Part shown: piece after piece, positions 61,700-64,000 of the stretch
How positions within the stretch are numbered: the first letter of the stretch is position 1
How the letters are laid out: each line of letters starts with the position of its first letter
Assembly (NCBI RefSeq): GCF_003033885.1
Contig: NZ_CP024081.1
Coordinates: 2,663,462-2,727,461, forward strand
Source of the DNA: Pseudomonas rhizophila
GTDB lineage: Bacteria; Pseudomonadota; Gammaproteobacteria; Pseudomonadales; Pseudomonadaceae
DNA length: 64,000 nt
Reading direction: 5' to 3'
Notes under the pieces: model-generated
What the model saw: only the letters and a program-made list of their open reading frames with translations
What the model was told of the DNA's origin: nothing
Database searches by the model: none
Position numbers and translations under genes: made by a program

Positions 61700-62856
61700 T
61701 TCCCTACGGGCGGCAAAGCCTCGATCAAGCTGACATCGATGCGGTGGTCGCGGTATTGCGCTCCGATTGGCTGACCCAGGGGCCGGCGCTTGAGCGTTTC
61801 GAACAGGCCATGGCCCTTCGTTGCCAGGCCGATCACGCCGTTGCGGTGTGCAATGCGACCGCCGCGCTGCACATTGCCTGCGTGGCGGCGGGGCTGGGGC
61901 CAGGTGATTGTTTATGGACCACCCCCAATACGTTCTTGGCCTCGGCCAACTGCGGGCGTTATTGCGGTGCGCAGGTCGATTTTGTCGATATCGATCTGCT
62001 GACCTGGAATCTCGATGCCGATGCCCTTACCACAAAGCTTGAAGAGGCCGAGCGCGATGGAACGCTGCCCAAGGTGTTGGTGGCGGTGGCGTTCTCGGGG
62101 CAAAGCTGTGACATGCGTAGAATCGGCCAGCTATCGGAGCGATACGGCTTCACAGTGATCGAGGATGCTTCCCATGCAGTGGGGGCGTCTTATGCGGGCC
62201 GGCCGGTGGGCTGTGGTGAATTCGCGGACATGACGGTGTTCAGTTTCCACCCGGTGAAAATCATCACCAGCGCCGAAGGCGGCATGGTCCTGACCAATCG
62301 CCCGGACCTGGCACAGCGCCTGCAACGCCTGCGCAGCCATGGAATGACCCGCGAGGTCGGCCAAATGACCGAGCCCAGCCATGGACCGTGGTATTACCAG
62401 CAAGTCGAGTTGGGTTTCAATTACCGCATGACAGATCTGCAGGCCGCGCTGGGACTCTCGCAGTTGAACAAGCTGGACGGGTTCATCGCACGGCGCCGTG
62501 AGCTGGCAGCGCGATACCATCGTTTGCTGGGCGGTTTGCCATTGACCTTGCCCGGCTTACAGCCCGAGGCGGAGTCGGCCTGGCATTTGTATGTGGTGCG
62601 CCTGCAACTCGATGGCATCACCCTGAGCCACCTTCAGGTATTCGAGGGCTTGCGTGCGGCCGGGATTGGCGTAAACCTGCATTACATTCCAGTTCATTTG
62701 CAACCGTATTACCGTGACCTGGGATTCGCCACAGGTGATTTTCCCCAGGCCGAACGTTATTACAGCGAAGCCATCAGCTTGCCCATGTTTCCTTCCCTCA
62801 GTGATGAACAGCAGGACTATGTGGTCGAGCAGCTGCGCCGATTGCTTGAGGAGTAA
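61696..62856 (+). CDS. pseC: UDP-4-amino-4,6-dideoxy-N-acetyl-altrosamine transaminase
   Basis: Encodes 386 residues of the DegT/DnrJ/EryC1/StrS aminotransferase family: IPYGRQSLDQADIDAVVAVLRSDWLTQG at the N-terminus and the pyridoxal-phosphate lysine in FSFHPVKIITSAEGGMV. This is PseC, transferring an amino group from glutamate to C4 of the PseB product. Followed by pseF after 4 bases. Confidence 0.93.
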   Translation: MIPYGRQSLDQADIDAVVAVLRSDWLTQGPALERFEQAMALRCQADHAVAVCNATAALHIACVAAGLGPGDCLWTTPNTFLASANCGRYCGAQVDFVDIDLLTWNLDADALTTKLEEAERDGTLPKVLVAVAFSGQSCDMRRIGQLSERYGFTVIEDASHAVGASYAGRPVGCGEFADMTVFSFHPVKIITSAEGGMVLTNRPDLAQRLQRLRSHGMTREVGQMTEPSHGPWYYQQVELGFNYRMTDLQAALGLSQLNKLDGFIARRRELAARYHRLLGGLPLTLPGLQPEAESAWHLYVVRLQLDGITLSHLQVFEGLRAAGIGVNLHYIPVHLQPYYRDLGFATGDFPQAERYYSEAISLPMFPSLSDEQQDYVVEQLRRLLEE

Positions 62857-62860
62857 CGAG

Positions 62861-63562
62861 GTGAACGCCATCGCGATCATTCCCGCCCGGGGCGGCAGCA
62901 AGCGGATTGCACGCAAAAACCTGAAGCTGTTCGCTGGCGTACCCATCATTGTCCACTCGATTCGCACGGCTCTGGCCTCGGGGCTGTTCGCTGAGGTGAT
63001 TGTCAGCACCGATGACGAAGAAATCGCCGAGCTGGCGCAGGTTCATGGCGCGCGGGTACCGTTCATGCGTCCGGCCGCGCTGGCTGATGATTTCACCGGA
63101 ACGGCAGCGGTGATTGCCCATGCGGTGGGCGAGTTGCGCGAGCGGTCGTTCGATTTCGCCTGTTGTATTTATGCCACTGCGCCGCTGTTGCAGGCGCGGT
63201 TCCTGTGTGAGGGATTTGAGTTGTTGCGCGAGCACCCTGACAAGTCGTTCGCGTTTTCAGTGACCGGTTTTGGTTTTCCCGTCCAACGGGCCTTGACCCT
63301 GGATGAGCAGGGCGCGCTGACCCCGCTTTATCCGCAGTTTCGCGACACTCGCTCTCAGGACCTGCCGGAAGCTTTCCAGGATGCCGGCCAGTTTTATTGG
63401 GGGCGTCGGGAGGCCTGGTTGCGGGGGGACGTGCTGTTTTCCCCCAACAGCCTGCCGGTGATTCTGCCCCGCCATCTGGTGCAGGACATCGATACCCCTG
63501 AAGACTGGAAGCGGGCCGAATACCTCTACGCCGCCTTGAAAGCAGGCGGGGAACTGCAATGA
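62861..63562 (+). CDS. pseF: Pseudaminic acid cytidylyltransferase
   Basis: Encodes 233 residues from a GTG at 62861 (ACGAG just before). The CMP-sugar synthetase signature IPARGGSKRIARKNLKLFAGVPIIVHSI and STDDEEIAELAQ are present; the closest family is PseF, which activates pseudaminic acid with CTP. It ends in an ATGA overlap with the next gene. The longer in-frame sequence upstream lies inside pseC and is not part of the gene. Confidence 0.92.
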   Translation: MNAIAIIPARGGSKRIARKNLKLFAGVPIIVHSIRTALASGLFAEVIVSTDDEEIAELAQVHGARVPFMRPAALADDFTGTAAVIAHAVGELRERSFDFACCIYATAPLLQARFLCEGFELLREHPDKSFAFSVTGFGFPVQRALTLDEQGALTPLYPQFRDTRSQDLPEAFQDAGQFYWGRREAWLRGDVLFSPNSLPVILPRHLVQDIDTPEDWKRAEYLYAALKAGGELQ

Positions 63563-64000
63563 GGGTGCTGATTCGCGCGGACGCCTCGCCAACCATTGGC
63601 AGCGGGCACATTGCTCGCTGTCTGACGCTGGCTCGCGTGTTGCGTGGGCAGGGAGCGCACGTCGCGTTTGCCTGTCGCTCGCTGTCAGGGCATCGATTAC
63701 AGGCACTAGAAACCGAGGGCTTCGAAACATTTGCCTTGCCGGATCTTTATCCCGGCGAGGACCCGCTGCAGGCGATCGAGTCGTTGCTGCCCTGGCAGGC
63801 GGATATCACTGCGTTGGAACAGGCCTTGCGCGCTCAGCAGCGTTTCGACTGGATCATCGTCGACCATTATGGCCTGGACCATCATTGGCAAACCGCCGCA
63901 CGGCGCTTTACGCCCCGGATCATGGCCCTGGACGACCTGGCAACACGTACCTATAGCGTCGATCTACTGCTCAATCAGAACCTGTCCGGCACCCGGGCCG
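63559..64000 (+). CDS. pseG: UDP-2,4-diacetamido-2,4,6-trideoxy-altropyranose hydrolase (partial)
   Basis: The frame opens at ATG 63559 and runs off the window; about 147 residues are visible. MRVLIRADASPTIGSGHIARCLTLARVLRGQG is the PseG start, with FDWIIVDHYGLDHHWQTAARR later, and MALDDLATRTYSVDLLLNQN. PseG is a GT-B-type enzyme that removes UDP from the altropyranose intermediate. The ATGA overlap with pseF shows coupling. The missing pathway steps, pseH and pseI, should lie just beyond the edge. Confidence 0.9.
   Translation, partial: MRVLIRADASPTIGSGHIARCLTLARVLRGQGAHVAFACRSLSGHRLQALETEGFETFALPDLYPGEDPLQAIESLLPWQADITALEQALRAQQRFDWIIVDHYGLDHHWQTAARRFTPRIMALDDLATRTYSVDLLLNQNLSGTRA

Overview
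The window is chromosomal DNA of a Pseudomonas of the P. fluorescens group. Gene content and order match known Pseudomonas loci: gbuA/gbuR with two transporters, a LapA-type adhesin with its type I secretion genes, recQ followed by a FimV-like protein and plpD, phhABC/phhR, and flgFGHIJKL followed by a flagellin-glycosylation island. The DNA is GC-rich and densely coding. More than ten intergenic gaps carry one of two REP-like palindrome families (GTGGGAGC.AGCCTGC and GTGGCGAGGGGAT types), as is usual in this group. I found no rRNA, tRNA, CRISPR array, transposase or prophage.

Layout. (1) 0.2-6.6 kb: a guanidinobutyrate catabolic cluster (gbuA, a small NTF2-like protein, an NCS1 permease and a sodium:solute symporter) divergent from the LysR gene gbuR; a tRNA-modifying DTW protein follows gbuR. 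(2) 6.7-19.4 kb: a type I secretion operon (mapEBC-like) divergent from a 2365-residue adhesin with a LapG-type cleavage site, long tandem repeats, a VWA domain and RTX repeats. (3) 19.5-30 kb: DUF454 and UPF0149 proteins, RecQ, a MarR regulator, a FimV-like LysM protein, the patatin autotransporter PlpD, a SelW-like protein, an EamA transporter and an AraC regulator. (4) 30-35.4 kb: a metallophosphoesterase, an HD-domain protein, an Mpo1-like membrane protein, an OruR-like regulator, a TrkH potassium transporter and a nitroreductase. (5) 35.6-40 kb: the phenylalanine catabolic operon phhABC and its regulator phhR. (6) 40.2-48.7 kb: flagellar rod, ring and hook-associated genes flgF to flgL behind a convincing sigma-54 promoter. 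(7) 48.8-64 kb: a flagellar glycosylation island. A giant FgtA-like glycosyltransferase is followed by a six-gene CDP-deoxysugar/methyltransferase cassette, a second giant glycosyltransferase of related architecture, and the start of the pseudaminic acid pathway (pseB, pseC, pseF, and pseG cut by the window edge).

How the genes work together. The last 24 kb form one functional theme: flgF-L build the rod, rings and hook-filament junction, and the following genes probably make and attach glycans to flagellin. The CDP-sugar cassette has glucose-1-phosphate cytidylyltransferase, CDP-glucose 4,6-dehydratase, a 3,5-epimerase-like cupin, a reductase, a NovU/TylCIII-type C-methyltransferase and a CmcI-like protein. 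This predicts a CDP-activated, C-methylated 6-deoxyhexose, which I consider the most interesting and least described system here. The adhesin locus is a self-contained surface-attachment module that must rely on LapD/LapG encoded elsewhere. The most useful regulatory signals found are perfect dyads in front of gbuA/gbuR, mapE/mapA, the marR gene and phhA, and the flgF sigma-54 promoter.
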